Source: Verrucomicrobiota bacterium | GTDB taxonomy: Bacteria > Verrucomicrobiota > Verrucomicrobiia > Opitutales > Opitutaceae | Length of the DNA stretch: 13,433 nt | Direction of reading: 5' to 3' | Assembly: GCA_023457035.1 (NCBI GenBank) | Contig: JAEWNN010000167.1 | Location: 1 to 13,433, forward strand | In this document: piece after piece, positions 12,106-13,433 of the stretch | Position numbering within the stretch: position 1 is the first letter of the stretch | How the letters are laid out: every line of letters starts with the position of its first letter | Notes under the pieces: model-generated | Seen by the model: the letters and a program-made list of their open reading frames with translations, nothing else | What the model was told of the DNA's origin: nothing | The model's database searches: none | Made by a program: the position numbers and the translations under genes

Positions 12106-13433
12106 CTAGCGCGACTTCACGCTGGTGAAGTCGGCGAAGTGGGCGTCGAGCAGCGGCGAGGCACCGGTGACGGTGGCCTGCTTGGCGTGCAGGGCGGCAT
12201 GTTTGGGCGCCGCGGCCTGCTTGTGGTGCGCCACCTTCGAGAACGAGGAGGCGGGTTGGGCTTGTTTGGTCTCGGCGCGGCCGGCGAGGGCGAGCAACTG
12301 GCCGACGTTCTCCTGCATGGCGTGGGCCTGGGCGTTGAGCTCCTCGGCGGCGCTGGCGCTCTCCTCGGCGTTGGCGGCGTTCTTCTGGGTGACCTGATCC
12401 ATCTGGGAGACGGCCTGAGTCACTTGGCCGATGCCCTGGTTCTGCTCGGTGGAGGCGGTGGCGATTTCGACGACGAGTTCGTCGACCTGGCGGGAGCGCG
12501 TGGCGATCTCCTCGAGGCTGGTGGCCACCTTCTGGCTGATCTGGACGCCTTGGGCGGTCTTGGTGATGGCGCCTTCGATCTTGCCGGCGGTCTCCTTGGC
12601 GGCTTGGGCGGCGCGCTGGGCGAGGTTGCGGACCTCGTCGGCGACGACGGCGAACCCGGCGCCGGCCTCGCCGGCGCGGGCGGCCTCGACGGCGGCGTTG
12701 AGGGCGAGGATGTTGGTCTGGAAGGCGATCTCGTCGATGGTCTTGATGATCTTGGCGATGTCGTCGCTGCTGGACTTGATGTCGCTCATCGCGGTCTTCA
12801 TCGCGTTCATGTCGGAGACGCCGGTGTCGGCGGCCTGGCGGGCGGAGCCGGCGAGGTCCTTGGCGCGTTGCGCGTTCTCGGCGTTGCGCTTGGTCATGCT
12901 GGAGATCTCCTCGAGCGAGGCGCTGGTTTCCTCGAGCGAGGCGGCCTGCTCGGTGGAGCCCTCGGCGAGCGACTGGCTGGCGCTGGAGACCTGCCCGGCG
13001 GCCGCGGTGGTCTGGAGCGCGCCGGCCTGGAGCGAGTCGGCGACCGCGGAGAGGATCTTCACGATCGCACGAATGTTGAGGATGGAGAGGACGATGGCGG
13101 CCACGAGGACCGCAATCGTGGTGAGCACGAGAAGCCGGATGGCGGAGGTCACCGCCGCTTCGATCGCGTCTCCGAGTTCAGTGCCGTGGTTGGCATTGAA
13201 GTCCAGCAGGGCGGTGCCGGCATTGGAATAGGCGGTGTAGGCGGGCAGGGCGGTCGATTCGAAGAAGGCGACGGCGGCGGCGGGGTCCTTCTCTGCCAGC
13301 TCGAACAGGCGGTTCCGCGCGTCGGCGTTGGCCTTTCTCGTTTCGAGCAGGTGGGCAAAGAGCCGCCGGTCCTCATCGAGGAGGATGGTCGACTCGTACT
13401 TCTTGAACGCCTCGTTGTTGGCGGCGGCGTTGG
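12106..13433 (-). CDS. Methyl-accepting chemotaxis protein without HAMP (receptor 2), 5' end beyond window
   Basis: The last 441 residues of a second chemoreceptor; the start, TM1 and first part of the sensor lie past position 13433. The visible part begins in the sensor helices (ANNEAFKKYESTILLDEDRR, matching ANNEDYQKYEATIVLPEDRR of receptor 1). TM2 is at about visible residue 98-118, then the signalling coiled coil follows with no HAMP. The CheA/CheW-binding hairpin is at about 233-272 (IDEIAFQTNILALNAAVEAA..., GAGFAVVADEVRNLAQ). The tail from about 385 is Ala/Lys/His-rich and ends LLDAHFADFTSVKSR. Internal spacing between landmarks is identical to receptor 1, but the segment before the hairpin (visible about 187-226) is diverged. 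A GTG at 13152 lies in frame, but homology continues upstream, so it is not the true start. Head-to-tail placement suggests tandem duplication. Confidence 0.93.
   Translation of the reverse strand, partial: NAAANNEAFKKYESTILLDEDRRLFAHLLETRKANADARNRLFELAEKDPAAAVAFFESTALPAYTAYSNAGTALLDFNANHGTELGDAIEAAVTSAIRLLVLTTIAVLVAAIVLSILNIRAIVKILSAVADSLQAGALQTTAAAGQVSSASQSLAEGSTEQAASLEETSASLEEISSMTKRNAENAQRAKDLAGSARQAADTGVSDMNAMKTAMSDIKSSSDDIAKIIKTIDEIAFQTNILALNAAVEAARAGEAGAGFAVVADEVRNLAQRAAQAAKETAGKIEGAITKTAQGVQISQKVATSLEEIATRSRQVDELVVEIATASTEQNQGIGQVTQAVSQMDQVTQKNAANAEESASAAEELNAQAHAMQENVGQLLALAGRAETKQAQPASSFSKVAHHKQAAAPKHAALHAKQATVTGASPLLDAHFADFTSVKSR

Noticed and set aside
12106..13152. Receptor 2 as a complete short 348-residue protein from GTG 13152
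   Set aside because: Sensor-domain homology to receptor 1 continues in the same frame to the window end, so the GTG is internal.

Overview
The window is GC-rich, with G or C in most third codon positions. Every gene I can support is on the minus strand. The style suggests a Verrucomicrobiota bacterium of the Opitutaceae type: G/A-rich 'GGAGGACGGAGG' tracts, GCGGAG/CTCCGC inverted repeats, GACAGAAGG and CACAGAT repeats, and PAS-rich hybrid kinases. That placement is inference; there is no rRNA or marker gene here.

Layout from low to high coordinate, read against transcription: (1) 1-1676, the N-terminal 558 codons of an MmeI-like single-chain restriction-modification protein, cut by the window edge before its NPPY motif. 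(2) 1677-2360, a repeat-rich spacer with a 21-bp tandem repeat, a long inverted repeat, a possible gene remnant and a strong intrinsic terminator. (3) 2361-2954, an O6-methylguanine-DNA methyltransferase whose N-terminal third is interrupted by two in-frame copies of a REP-like hairpin repeat; a third copy lies just upstream of the gene. (4) 3178-8738, a two-gene operon with a 4-bp ATGA overlap: a membrane hybrid histidine kinase with six PAS domains and a receiver, then a receiver-kinase protein. Neither protein has an HPt or a DNA-binding output domain. (5) 8739-9870, about 1.1 kb of repeat mosaic without a convincing gene. (6) 9871-11475 and 12106-13433 (the latter cut by the window end), two paralogous chemoreceptors that lack HAMP.

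The 4-13 kb part is a signal-transduction cluster. Two chemoreceptors feed a chemotaxis-type array, and a soluble and a membrane kinase probably form a phosphorelay whose final output lies elsewhere. The receptors share a conserved C-terminal HFADF motif that fits the CheR/CheB docking pentapeptide pattern. They also share about 170 bp of 3' flank carrying two hairpins. Comparing the two flanks suggests that about 0.8 kb of repeat DNA was inserted behind the first receptor gene.

I see no clear new defence or metabolic system. The most interesting signals are the mobile palindromic repeats, especially the hairpin with paired base changes that sits inside the methyltransferase reading frame, and the receptor duplication with its tail motif.
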